A DNA stretch of 64,000 bases from Leptospira stimsonii. Lineage in GTDB: Bacteria > Spirochaetota > Leptospiria > Leptospirales > Leptospiraceae. The notes beneath the pieces are model-generated. The model worked only from the letters and a program-made list of their open reading frames with translations, did no database searches and was not told where the DNA came from. The DNA is taken from positions 310,001 through 374,000 of the forward strand of contig NZ_QHCT01000001.1 of NCBI RefSeq assembly GCF_003545885.1. The letters run 5' to 3'. Below are positions 43,110 through 52,725 of this stretch, in pieces (position 1 is the stretch's first letter; each line of letters opens with the position of its first letter). A program made the translations under genes and the position numbers.

Positions 43110-43412
43110 TTATTCCAAAAATATTCCCATAACGCGATAACAGTCCATTTTGCTTTCTGAAATTTCAATTACCGACCCGTCCGGACCGAATTCTTGCAAT
43201 TTGATTTTATCCGGAAATCCGGTTTTAGAGACAGAATCCGATACGACAAAGAACGTGGAGTATTTCCGTAGATTCAGACAATTCTCGACCTTCCTTCCGT
43301 GGAGAAACATGGTTCCTTCTTGTTCATGGGAAGAATCTGGAATTAAGATCAAATCGGATCCGTTAAAGATGCGAATCTGACCAGTCTGTATATTCTCAGC
43401 CTTAATGTGCAT
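43110..43412 (-). CDS. Small beta-rich protein, unknown
   Basis: About 100 aa from ATG 43412, which has AGGA 12 bases upstream; the frame could also begin at a TTG at 43424. The product lacks a signal peptide. It is strand-rich with IQTGQIRIFNGSDLILIPD, STFFVVSDSV and FGPDGSVIEISESKMDCYRV. No family recognised. It precedes the 75-aa gene by 77 bp on the same strand. Confidence 0.55.
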   Translation of the reverse strand: MHIKAENIQTGQIRIFNGSDLILIPDSSHEQEGTMFLHGRKVENCLNLRKYSTFFVVSDSVSKTGFPDKIKLQEFGPDGSVIEISESKMDCYRVMGIFLE

Positions 43413-43658
43413 AATTCGAACCAATCCTGAGAGAAAAATCCCTCACCCGTCCTAAGTCCGAATTAGCGTATTTGTATTTGAAGAATGCTAAAAAGGAACC
43501 GGTCGGAAATCTAACTATTCTCGTTCCACAACTGCAACTGAATTTAGAATCAGCTTTTCCATTTCGAGATCCACGAAAAACAACACCTTCTTTGACTATT
43601 CTTCTTCGAAGATTCTCGGAAAATGTACAGACTGATCTTCTTGGAAATTTCTTTCAAT

Positions 43659-45182
43659 TCAAGATAAAATTCCTTTTAAAAAACCGTTTTCATTTACAAT
43701 TTTTAATTTCGAACGATCGATTTCTAGTGTTTCGTCCGTTTTTAGGAGCTCGCCATTCTTATTATATGCATTTACCATAACATATCTACCGGATTTCATC
43801 TTCACGAGGACAAGTGAATAAGGCGCTTTTGTAAAAGAACCGGGGTTCATGTTAACGGTTGTAGAAGAATAAACCGTTCCAATCTCGTTTTGTTTTGCGC
43901 CGTTCTGGTTTAAGAAGAGTTTCGGACGTTTTACGGACTTCGATTTTACTTTAAAAGATTCTGATGAAAAAATCGCAACGGAATTGATGCTATCCACGCC
44001 GCCGTTTCCACCCAAGAGAGATTTTCCAGGTCGTGTCACTTGAATGTTCGGAACTGCTTTAGAATACAATCCGTAATGCGCCGCAAGGTCGATTAACCCG
44101 GTTGCGGCAGACATAGACATGGCGGCCTGGTAATTTAAAATTCCGCCCATCTCATTGATCTTAATTTTTTTTCCATTCTTAAATTGTAGCTCTCCGTTCT
44201 TCAGAGTTTGTGCAATTTCTTTCTTCGATAATCCGAAATATTCGGAGGATTGAAGAATCACCATCCCGGTAAAACAATCGTAGATCCACGCGTAATCGAT
44301 GTCCTCCCTTTGTATTCCAGCAGAAGCAAACGCGATTTCTCCAGCCAATCCCGCAGGAGTCGCAAAATCACCTTTGAGCATAAAATACTCCGAGTGAGCC
44401 GCATGACCGGAGCCGATAAGATACATCGGTGCCAAATCCTTTCTTAGTTTTCCTTGAGCTTGAAGCTTCTTCGCTTTTTTCTCGGACATAAGTAAGGTTG
44501 CAAAGCCGTGATCGGTAACAATGGCGATCATCGGAGTAGAATACGGATCCGCAATCGTACGAGAGATTTGTTTTTCGGTAATTTCTTGTTGATAAACGCT
44601 CGCCCTCGGATTGGAAATCGCGTTGGATCGAAATCGTCTTGTGATATCTTCTAAATCCTTTTGACTGATTTCGTGCTCGAACATCATTCTTTTCATAAGA
44701 AGTCCGTACATAGCAATCAACGTCGCGCCATAGTTCAGCTCGAAAACCGGATGACAAACGGTTTCATTCAAACGTTTCAAGTCGGAAACCTGTTTGAAAG
44801 AAGATTTAGGGATATCCGCCGCGGCGACTAAAACCACCGCTTCCGGATCGGATTGAAGAATCATTCTTGCTTGTCCGATCGCACCGGTTACACTCGCGCC
44901 GCCCAAATCGATCAAATGCGAACGAAATCCCGTATAACCGAGTTCATTCGCAATACGGACGCTGTGTCCATAACCTGACTTACCTAATGAAGCGGGCTCT
45001 ATACTCACAAAATCCGTGAGAAGATTCTGAAGAACTTCCGGTTTCATTTCCAAAAACTGAAGAAGATCGGATATTGATTTTTTATAATGTTCTAATACTT
45101 TTTTTTCTCCGGACCATTCTTTGTATTCTTCCGGAAAATCGTTTGCGATCGAATCGCTAATTCCTAATAAAACGGGATTCAT
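43659..45182 (-). CDS. Thiolase-fold protein without the nucleophilic Cys, fused to a DUF35-like OB fold
   Basis: 507 aa. Residues 1-430 follow the SCP-x/thiolase plan (DFVSIEPASLGKSGYGHSVRIANELG, VVLVAAADIP, GSGHAAHSEYF, YDCFTGMVILQSSEYFG, LLGGNGGVDSINSVAIFS). At the place of the catalytic Cys the sequence is DLGGASVTGAIGQA, with no Cys. This resembles the Ltp2-type aldolases of steroid degradation. The last 75 residues (TVYSSTTVNMNPGSFTKAPYSLVLVKMKSGRY) look like the OB fold of DUF35, the usual separate partner of such proteins, here fused. Role in lipid or side-chain cleavage is inferred. Confidence 0.82.
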   Translation of the reverse strand: MNPVLLGISDSIANDFPEEYKEWSGEKKVLEHYKKSISDLLQFLEMKPEVLQNLLTDFVSIEPASLGKSGYGHSVRIANELGYTGFRSHLIDLGGASVTGAIGQARMILQSDPEAVVLVAAADIPKSSFKQVSDLKRLNETVCHPVFELNYGATLIAMYGLLMKRMMFEHEISQKDLEDITRRFRSNAISNPRASVYQQEITEKQISRTIADPYSTPMIAIVTDHGFATLLMSEKKAKKLQAQGKLRKDLAPMYLIGSGHAAHSEYFMLKGDFATPAGLAGEIAFASAGIQREDIDYAWIYDCFTGMVILQSSEYFGLSKKEIAQTLKNGELQFKNGKKIKINEMGGILNYQAAMSMSAATGLIDLAAHYGLYSKAVPNIQVTRPGKSLLGGNGGVDSINSVAIFSSESFKVKSKSVKRPKLFLNQNGAKQNEIGTVYSSTTVNMNPGSFTKAPYSLVLVKMKSGRYVMVNAYNKNGELLKTDETLEIDRSKLKIVNENGFLKGILS

Positions 45183-45219
45183 AAACTTGCCTTTTGGATT
45201 TTTTTTAATTAAGAAAGAA

Positions 45220-45651
45220 TCAAGAATTTGGGTCCGGCGGAAGAACCTTACATTCCCCCTTTCCGATCGTGTCCCCTTTTTGATTGGTCCAGAGAATTTT
45301 CATCTCCACCATCTTTAATCTCTCGACTTTAGATTTTACTTCGACGGTACATGTGATCGTATCTCCGGGATATACCGGTTTTCGAAACTTGGTCACCGTT
45401 TCCAAAGCGACGGTTCCCAACCCGGGGAGTTTCATTCCCAAAACCGGCGCGAGTAAAGAGGCCGCGAGCCCCCCGTGTGCGATCCTTGTTCCGAACATGG
45501 TCGTCTTTGCATATTCTTCGTCCACGTGAAGTGGATTAAAATCCCCGCTGATACCTGCAAAAAGATAAATGTCCGTTTCCGTGATCGTCTTTGAAAAACT
45601 CGCTTTATCGCCGATTTGAATTTCTCCGTAGGATTTCCCTTTTTGGTACAT
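45220..45651 (-). CDS. MaoC-family (R)-enoyl-CoA hydratase-like protein
   Basis: 143 aa hot-dog-fold protein. The hydratase motif is intact: AGISGDFNPLHVDEEYA (catalytic Asp and His), RIAHGGLAASLLAPV and the central strands with FRKPVYPGDTITCTVEV. Single-domain MaoC/PhaJ proteins hydrate trans-enoyl-CoA to (R)-3-hydroxyacyl-CoA. It sits between the acyl-CoA dehydrogenase and the thiolase-fold protein, matching the order of a beta-oxidation-like path. Spacing to neighbours is 18 and 37 bp. Confidence 0.9.
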   Translation of the reverse strand: MYQKGKSYGEIQIGDKASFSKTITETDIYLFAGISGDFNPLHVDEEYAKTTMFGTRIAHGGLAASLLAPVLGMKLPGLGTVALETVTKFRKPVYPGDTITCTVEVKSKVERLKMVEMKILWTNQKGDTIGKGECKVLPPDPNS

Positions 45652-45669
45652 TCAAAATTCTCCGTAAAT

Positions 45670-47295
45670 TTATGCGGAAACCGCAGTAGCTCCGAGGATT
45701 CCCTCTTTTAAGAATTCGATGCAGTTTTCGACTTCCTTTTCCGGAACGGTTAAATCGCCAAATGCCTTTAAGAATTCGTTAACACCTTGTTCATCCAATT
45801 CTTTTAGATAACCGATTCCGCGTATATAACGAGCAGTCAAATAATATGCAAGAATTTGAATATCTCTTTCCTTATCGGAAACCTTGTAATGATTGCTGTC
45901 TTCGAGCAAATCCCAAACGCTTAATTTGAGAATGGTGGTCAAGGTCAGAAGATCGGCAAAGCCGAATTCAAAAGGTTGTCTTTTTTTTCTTTCCGGATTC
46001 TCTCCAACCGTGCGAATGAGTTTCTCGAGCTTTGTAATCAGCTTTGCAACGGGATTGTCTTTGATTTTTTTCTCGGAGGCGATCCGAGTTTCTTCGGAAA
46101 CTGCGCTCTCAATGATATTCTTAAATTTATCGTAACCGCCATAACTTGCTGAAATGATACTTCTCTGTACTTCGGAAGTACCACCTCCGATGGTGCCGAG
46201 TTTTACATCCCTATAAAGACGGCTTACGGGAACTTCTCTCATATAACCCATTCCACCGAAAATCTGAACCGCATCCGATGCTACTTCTTCACTCACTTCG
46301 GAAGCGTAAACTTTTACGATCGAGCTTTCCATCGGAAGACTCACATCCGGTTCTGCATCTTTTTTGCGTGCGACGAAATAAATGACCCTTCTTGCCGCGC
46401 AGAGATAAACCCAGGTTCTCGCTATTTTTTCCTTCATCGCAAAAAAGGAAAGAATCGGTTTCCCGAACTGATGTCGATTCCAAGCGTATTGTAAACAACT
46501 CTCTATTGAATATTCCATTCCTCCCATTAAAGCGGCAAGAAGAACCGTTCTTTCCCATTCCAAGGTGGCTTTTCCGATTCTTAAAAAACCGGAATTGAGA
46601 GGACCGAGTAAATTTTCCTCAGGAACGAACATATCTTCGAAAGAAAGTTCAGCGGTCGTGGAAGTGTTGTGGCCTAATTTTTTTAGAACTTTAGAAACTT
46701 TGAATCCTTTCATATTGGATTCTACGATAAACGCGGAAACTCCCATCGGACCGCGAGACTTTGTCGTTCGAGCCATCACGATAAAAACTTGTCCATTCGG
46801 ACCGTTCGTGATATACATCTTACTTCCGTTCAGAATAAAACCGCCTTGCGTTTTTTCCGCGAAAGTTCTCATTCCCGCCGCATCGGAACCGGAATCCGGT
46901 TCAGTTAAACCTAAACCGGCAATCCATTCACCGGAAGCGAGCTTCGGTAAATATTTATTCTTTTGTGCCTCCGTTCCTTGAAAAAGAATCGGAAGAGTCC
47001 CTATGATCATGTGCGCCCCCCAGGAAAGTCCGAACCCTGAGTCCAACGAACCGGCGTTAAACGCTTCCTGCGCGAGACAACACTGGAAGCAACTTCCTCC
47101 TTGTCCTCCGTATTGTTCCGGAAGAGGAATTCCAAGTAATCCCATACTTCCCATCTCTTTCCAAAGTTCATCATCCCAGGTGCAGTCTTCGTCTCTTTGT
47201 TCCACGGTTGGAAGCGCTCTTTCTTTTGCGAATTCCTTTACCGTGATATAAAAGTCTCTATCTTCGTTTTTTAAATATGGATTTAAAAACAACAT
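45670..47295 (-). CDS. Acyl-CoA dehydrogenase
   Basis: 541 aa. Oxidises acyl-CoA to trans-2-enoyl-CoA using FAD. Landmarks: GLLGIPLPEQYGGQGGSCF, GLGLTEPDSGSDAAGMRT (FAD-binding signature), the EWERTVLLAALMGGMEYSIE helix, and SRLYRDVKLGTIGGGTSEVQRSII. The extra 130 residues at the C-terminus form a helical domain (EKLIRTVGENPERKK onwards) found in long ACADs. It is linked to the acyl-CoA ligase by a 1-bp gap, so the two are translated together. Confidence 0.94.
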   Translation of the reverse strand: MLFLNPYLKNEDRDFYITVKEFAKERALPTVEQRDEDCTWDDELWKEMGSMGLLGIPLPEQYGGQGGSCFQCCLAQEAFNAGSLDSGFGLSWGAHMIIGTLPILFQGTEAQKNKYLPKLASGEWIAGLGLTEPDSGSDAAGMRTFAEKTQGGFILNGSKMYITNGPNGQVFIVMARTTKSRGPMGVSAFIVESNMKGFKVSKVLKKLGHNTSTTAELSFEDMFVPEENLLGPLNSGFLRIGKATLEWERTVLLAALMGGMEYSIESCLQYAWNRHQFGKPILSFFAMKEKIARTWVYLCAARRVIYFVARKKDAEPDVSLPMESSIVKVYASEVSEEVASDAVQIFGGMGYMREVPVSRLYRDVKLGTIGGGTSEVQRSIISASYGGYDKFKNIIESAVSEETRIASEKKIKDNPVAKLITKLEKLIRTVGENPERKKRQPFEFGFADLLTLTTILKLSVWDLLEDSNHYKVSDKERDIQILAYYLTARYIRGIGYLKELDEQGVNEFLKAFGDLTVPEKEVENCIEFLKEGILGATAVSA

Positions 47296-47296
47296 C

Positions 47297-49198
47297 TTAC
47301 TTAGTTAACTCCATTACTTCTTTTTTAAAGTTTTCTAATATTTCGTTTCGTTTCATTTTTAAAGTTCGAGTCATTTCTTTATCCGGATCGAACGGTCTTG
47401 GCACGACGTAAAATGCGTTTTGTGGTATCAATTCGAACGCCTTAAATCCGCCTTTACGTGAAATTCTGGATGAAATCTCTTTCTTAAAAACTTCCCGAAC
47501 TTTTGGATTTTGATTCCACTGTGCCGGGTCTTCGGGAATTCCTTCTATCTCCGTTTTCATTCTATCAAAGTCCGGCACAATTAAAACAACAAGATGTTTA
47601 CTTTCGTGTCCTGTAACCATGACCTGATTGATAAATGGAGAATTGAGTAGTTGATCCTCGATCGGAACCGGTTCGATATTTTCTCCGCCAGTAAGGACGA
47701 TCGTGTCCTTCGCGCGCCCGGCAAAGGAAAGTTCTCCTCTATAATTCACTCGCATGATATCCCCGGTATCAAAAAAACCGTCCTTGTCAAAAACGACTTC
47801 GTTGAGTTCGGGACGTTTGTAATAACCCATAAGGATTTGTTTCGATTTGAGCCAGAGAGTCCCTTTTTTCGTACTTCCTTTCGGAATCGGATTTCCGGCT
47901 TCGTCTTTTAAACGATACTCATAACCTGCCACCGGAATTCCGACCGTTCCGGAAGAAGGTTTTTTCGGTTTTCGAATCGACGTCACGGCGGAAGTTTCCG
48001 TCATTCCGTATCCTTCTAAAACGATCAAACCGATCGCAGATAAGAATTTATCTACAACACTCGGAAGCGCACTTCCGGCAGATACGGATACTCTTAATCT
48101 TCCACCTAACGCCTTATGAACCGATGAGAAGATTAGAATCGCAAGGACCTTGAGCGGAGAAAGAAAGGTTAGTTTCAAGAGCGCGAGTAAACGTCTCGTG
48201 GATTCTTTGAAAAACGAAGGTTTTTCGATTTGAAAGTCATATCCGAAAAGAATGGATTTGTTAAGCGACCAGATCATTCCAACTTTCAGGAAAAAATGAA
48301 ACAAAGCCCTTTTGAAAGCCGATTCTTTGGAGACCTTCGCCATGATTCCGTTATACAAAGATTCCCAAATTCGCGGTACGGAAGGAAAAAGAGTCGGACG
48401 AAAGTCCCGAAGGTCCTCTTTCAAAGAAGTAATATTAGAAATTAAGAATGTGACTCCAAGAGCAACGGTGCAATATTCTATCGCCCGTTCAAATGCGTGC
48501 CAAGGAGGAAGAAGGCTAACACCCGAATCTTCCGAGGTCAAACCCGCAAAACCGATTACTTTTTCCACAGCAGAAATCCAACCGGTTTGATTGAGCATGA
48601 CTCCTTTTGGAGCCCCCGTCGTCCCCGATGTATAAATCAGAGTCGCAAGTTCATCCGGAGACTTCTCCTTCAAACGATCTCTCACGGCGTTCGGATGACT
48701 TCTTAGAAATTCTCTTCCGGAATGGATCAAACTCAGAACACTTTCCGGACCAGATCTCAATTCTCCCTTATCATCTTCTAAGACGAAAACTTTTTTGATC
48801 CCGGGAATTTGTAAAGCGAGTTGAACCAATCGCGCCTTATCTTTATCCCTTTGAACCATCGCGTATCTACTTTCCGAATGATTGACTATATAAAGAATAT
48901 CCTCGTCTACGACATCGGTTCCTCTCGGAACGCAGACCGCCCCCGAGCTGATGATCGCCAAGTCCGCTAAAAACCAATTCACACTCGAATCGCAAAGATA
49001 AACGACCTTGTCTTCTTTTGTAATTCCTTCAGCGATTAGGCCCGCCGTAAGTTCATCGACTTGGTCCTTGAGAGTGGAGAAAGTCCTTCCCTGAATTCCG
49101 TTCTGAGTTCTCTTACAAAATGTTTCTTTGTTCGGAAAACGCTTCGCGGACCGTTCCAAAAGATCGTATAAGTATTTAAAATCTGTCTCCAAAATCAT
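47297..49198 (-). CDS. Long-chain fatty-acid-CoA ligase (AMP-forming)
   Basis: 633 aa. Activates fatty acids to acyl-CoA through an acyl-AMP. The P-loop-like ATP motif LIYTSGTTGAPKGVML is intact, as are EGYGMTETSAV, FDTGDIMRV and the C-terminal catalytic Lys region RTLKMKRNEI. Size and motifs fit the long-chain group (FadD15/ACSL-like) that is bound to the membrane. First gene of the lipid operon. An imperfect hairpin lies about 115 bases upstream, at 49314-49342. Confidence 0.94.
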   Translation of the reverse strand: MILETDFKYLYDLLERSAKRFPNKETFCKRTQNGIQGRTFSTLKDQVDELTAGLIAEGITKEDKVVYLCDSSVNWFLADLAIISSGAVCVPRGTDVVDEDILYIVNHSESRYAMVQRDKDKARLVQLALQIPGIKKVFVLEDDKGELRSGPESVLSLIHSGREFLRSHPNAVRDRLKEKSPDELATLIYTSGTTGAPKGVMLNQTGWISAVEKVIGFAGLTSEDSGVSLLPPWHAFERAIEYCTVALGVTFLISNITSLKEDLRDFRPTLFPSVPRIWESLYNGIMAKVSKESAFKRALFHFFLKVGMIWSLNKSILFGYDFQIEKPSFFKESTRRLLALLKLTFLSPLKVLAILIFSSVHKALGGRLRVSVSAGSALPSVVDKFLSAIGLIVLEGYGMTETSAVTSIRKPKKPSSGTVGIPVAGYEYRLKDEAGNPIPKGSTKKGTLWLKSKQILMGYYKRPELNEVVFDKDGFFDTGDIMRVNYRGELSFAGRAKDTIVLTGGENIEPVPIEDQLLNSPFINQVMVTGHESKHLVVLIVPDFDRMKTEIEGIPEDPAQWNQNPKVREVFKKEISSRISRKGGFKAFELIPQNAFYVVPRPFDPDKEMTRTLKMKRNEILENFKKEVMELTK

Positions 49199-49651
49199 TC
49201 CCCTCGAGAAAAGAATATTCTCTTCCGGCAGAAAGAATAGAAATCGAAGTCAGTCTATCAAGTTCTTTTTGTGAAACACAACGAATTTGAAACGAAATAA
49301 ACGTTTGTTCACTCTTTCATCGGATGCTTCATCCAATGAAAGGGGCAAAAACCAACTTTTGTCGGTTTCTGATAAACCGAAATGTTCTCTCCTTTCGTAA
49401 ATGAAATTTTGAAAAAGAAATCCGAACACCGTGTAAAGCAAAGTCAATAGAGAATCCGATTTCTGTAACATTCGAATCGCCGAAAAAAGAATTGGGAATT
49501 TGAAATCGCACGATTAAAAAATCCTAATAGAAAAAGGAAAGCAGGAACGGAATTCAGGATCGGAATGGAAGGAAAAAATATAAGTCGAATATCATTCAAC
49601 TTCCTTACGTGGATGAATTAGAATGAATAGAAGAAGCGACTCAGAATCAAT
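49199..49651. other. 453-bp spacer with a 29-base hairpin
   Basis: No convincing gene lies between ligA and the acyl-CoA ligase; two open frames on the minus strand (49250-49511) look like chance. A hairpin at 49314-49342 pairs CTTTCAT-GGATG with CATCC-ATGAAAG, with one mismatch and a 3-base loop. It has no T-run and so is not a terminator. It might be an operator for the lipid operon. Confidence 0.4.
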
Positions 49652-51691
49652 TCAATTTCTAAAATCGATTCCTTGCGACTTCAACAAATCTAAGAATTGA
49701 TTTTCATCAAAAACGGTGATTCCAAGTTCATTCGCTTTTTCTAATTTAGAACCGGCACCGGGACCGGCTAAAAGATGGGTCGTTTTCGAACTCACGGCGC
49801 TTACTTTTCTTCCACCGTAATAGACGATCAAATCCATCGCCTTATCTCTCGGCTGAAAGTTTTCAAAGGATCCGGTCACGCACCAGGATTGGCCGGCAAA
49901 CGGTTGACGATCGGCGACTTTTATAGGATCGGCTTTCATCTTGAGTCCGGCTTTCTTGAGTCTTTCTAGTAATTTTAGAATCTTCTTATCTTTGAAATTC
50001 TCTCCGAACGCTTGAACCGTAGAAGGGCCGATGCCGGGAATTTCCAAAAGCGATTCGATCTTCTTTGGATTTTTCGAAATGTCCAAAATTTGATCGATAG
50101 AATTAACACCGTGTTCAATCAATAATTCCGTAACCTTATGACCGATCTCGGGAAGCCCGATCGAAGGAAGAACGAATCGGAAATCTTTTTGTTTGGAATC
50201 TTCGATTCCTTTGAGAATGATGGAAACGCTCTTTTCTCCGAAACCTTCCTCTTCCATTAGCTTTTCTTTTTTATCTTTTAGATCGTAAAGATCGGCAATG
50301 GATCGAATATAATCATGATCATATAAGAATTCGATCTGTTTATCTCCGAGTCCTTCGATGTCCATTTGTTTTCTTTGACAGAAAAAAATGATTCCATTCT
50401 TCACTCGATCAGGGCAATCGGAGTTCGGACAAAACAAATCGACCAAGCCGTCTTTCTTAATCGTTTTTGTTTTACACGAAGGACAACGATCCGGAATCTT
50501 AAAGACATCCTTACCCGGAGTTACGACCTCTTCTACCGCCGGAATGATCTCGCCTCTTTTAGCGACTCTAACGATCGCTCCGATTCCAACTCCGAGTTCG
50601 TCGATATAGTCTTGGTTGTGTAAGGTGGCAAAAGTTACGGTGGTTCCCGCTAAACTTACCGGTTCTATTTCCGCTCTCGGTGTAATTTTTCCGGTGCGCC
50701 CGACCGCATAAGTGATCGCTACGATCTTACTTTCCTTCATCACTGCGTCGAATTTATAAGCACGAGCCCAACGCGGTGAATGGGAAGTATAACCCAAAGC
50801 GTCTCTTTTCGAAATATCGTTTAGCTTGATGACAAGTCCATCCGTTGGAAACCCAAGAGTCTCCTTCCTCTTTTTGAAATCTTTGATTGTCTTCGCGATC
50901 TTGGACCCGGTCACATAGACGGTATCAGGAGCCAATGGAAATTTCAGCTTTTCTAACTGAGAAAGAATTTCCTGATGAGTTTTTAGTTTTTTAGTTTGAT
51001 TGGGAAAGGTCGCGTCGTATGTAAAAATTCTCAAAGGACGTTTTGCGGTATCCGAAGAATTCTTTTGTTTGATGGATCCAGCCGCAAGATTCCGAGGATT
51101 TGCGTATTTACCGGAAGAAAGTTCGTTGAATTCTTCGAAGTCTTTATATGTCATAAAAACTTCGCCCCGCAAATAGACGCTCGTAGCATCCGGCAATCGA
51201 AGCGGGATATTTCGAATTGTTCTAATATTATCGGTTACGTCGTCTCCGATTCCTCCGGAACCGCGAGTTACGCCATTCTGCAACATTCCATTTTCATAAT
51301 ATAGAACGATAGAAGCTCCGTCAATTTTCCATTCTACCGAATAAATTCCTTCCGGATCGGTTTTGTTGACCCAATCCAAAAGTTCCTCATCGTTGTAAGT
51401 ATTGATCAAAGAAAGAACCGGAAGTTTGTGCTGAAATTTTTCAAAGTCTTTGTCCAAGTCGGATCCGACGACTAAGGTCGGGCTGGCGGGATCTTTCAGT
51501 TGAGGAAATTGTTCCTCAAGATCCTGTAGTCTTCGAAAAAGTTTATCGAATTCGAAATCAGAAATCGTAGCGTTATTCTTTACGTAATAAGAATGTTGAT
51601 GAATACGAATCTCATCCATCAACTTGGTTATTTCTTTCTTTGCCTCTTTCTCGGAAAGAGATTTGTCTACGGTCTCTTTTTTCTTAGCCAT
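49652..51691 (-). CDS. ligA: NAD-dependent DNA ligase
   Basis: 679 aa. Seals nicks in DNA replication and repair. Adenylation Lys122 is in VEWKIDGAS; the rest of the domain includes GDDVTDNIRTIRNIPLRL. The OB fold follows (YAVGRTGKITPRAEIEPV), then a four-Cys zinc finger (CPSCKTKTIKKDGLVDLFCPNSDCP), helix-hairpin-helix motifs (IPGIGPSTVQAF) and a C-terminal BRCT domain (FAGQSWCVTGSFENFQPRDKA). Complete and of normal length. Confidence 0.97.
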   Translation of the reverse strand: MAKKKETVDKSLSEKEAKKEITKLMDEIRIHQHSYYVKNNATISDFEFDKLFRRLQDLEEQFPQLKDPASPTLVVGSDLDKDFEKFQHKLPVLSLINTYNDEELLDWVNKTDPEGIYSVEWKIDGASIVLYYENGMLQNGVTRGSGGIGDDVTDNIRTIRNIPLRLPDATSVYLRGEVFMTYKDFEEFNELSSGKYANPRNLAAGSIKQKNSSDTAKRPLRIFTYDATFPNQTKKLKTHQEILSQLEKLKFPLAPDTVYVTGSKIAKTIKDFKKRKETLGFPTDGLVIKLNDISKRDALGYTSHSPRWARAYKFDAVMKESKIVAITYAVGRTGKITPRAEIEPVSLAGTTVTFATLHNQDYIDELGVGIGAIVRVAKRGEIIPAVEEVVTPGKDVFKIPDRCPSCKTKTIKKDGLVDLFCPNSDCPDRVKNGIIFFCQRKQMDIEGLGDKQIEFLYDHDYIRSIADLYDLKDKKEKLMEEEGFGEKSVSIILKGIEDSKQKDFRFVLPSIGLPEIGHKVTELLIEHGVNSIDQILDISKNPKKIESLLEIPGIGPSTVQAFGENFKDKKILKLLERLKKAGLKMKADPIKVADRQPFAGQSWCVTGSFENFQPRDKAMDLIVYYGGRKVSAVSSKTTHLLAGPGAGSKLEKANELGITVFDENQFLDLLKSQGIDFRN

Positions 51692-51709
51692 ATCGAATCG
51701 GAAGCAGGT

Positions 51710-52681
<972 letters not shown>

Positions 52682-52725
52682 GGGAATAGACTCCAGATAA
52701 AGAGTCTATTCCGGGGAAGTATAGG

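Noticed and set aside
43472..43780. 102-codon plus-strand frame
   Set aside because: It runs into the end of the thiolase-fold gene on the opposite strand. It has no ribosome site and no similarity.
49250..49511. Two overlapping minus-strand frames in the ligA/ligase spacer
   Set aside because: They are in different frames of the same bases, contain the hairpin, and have no ribosome site or domain.
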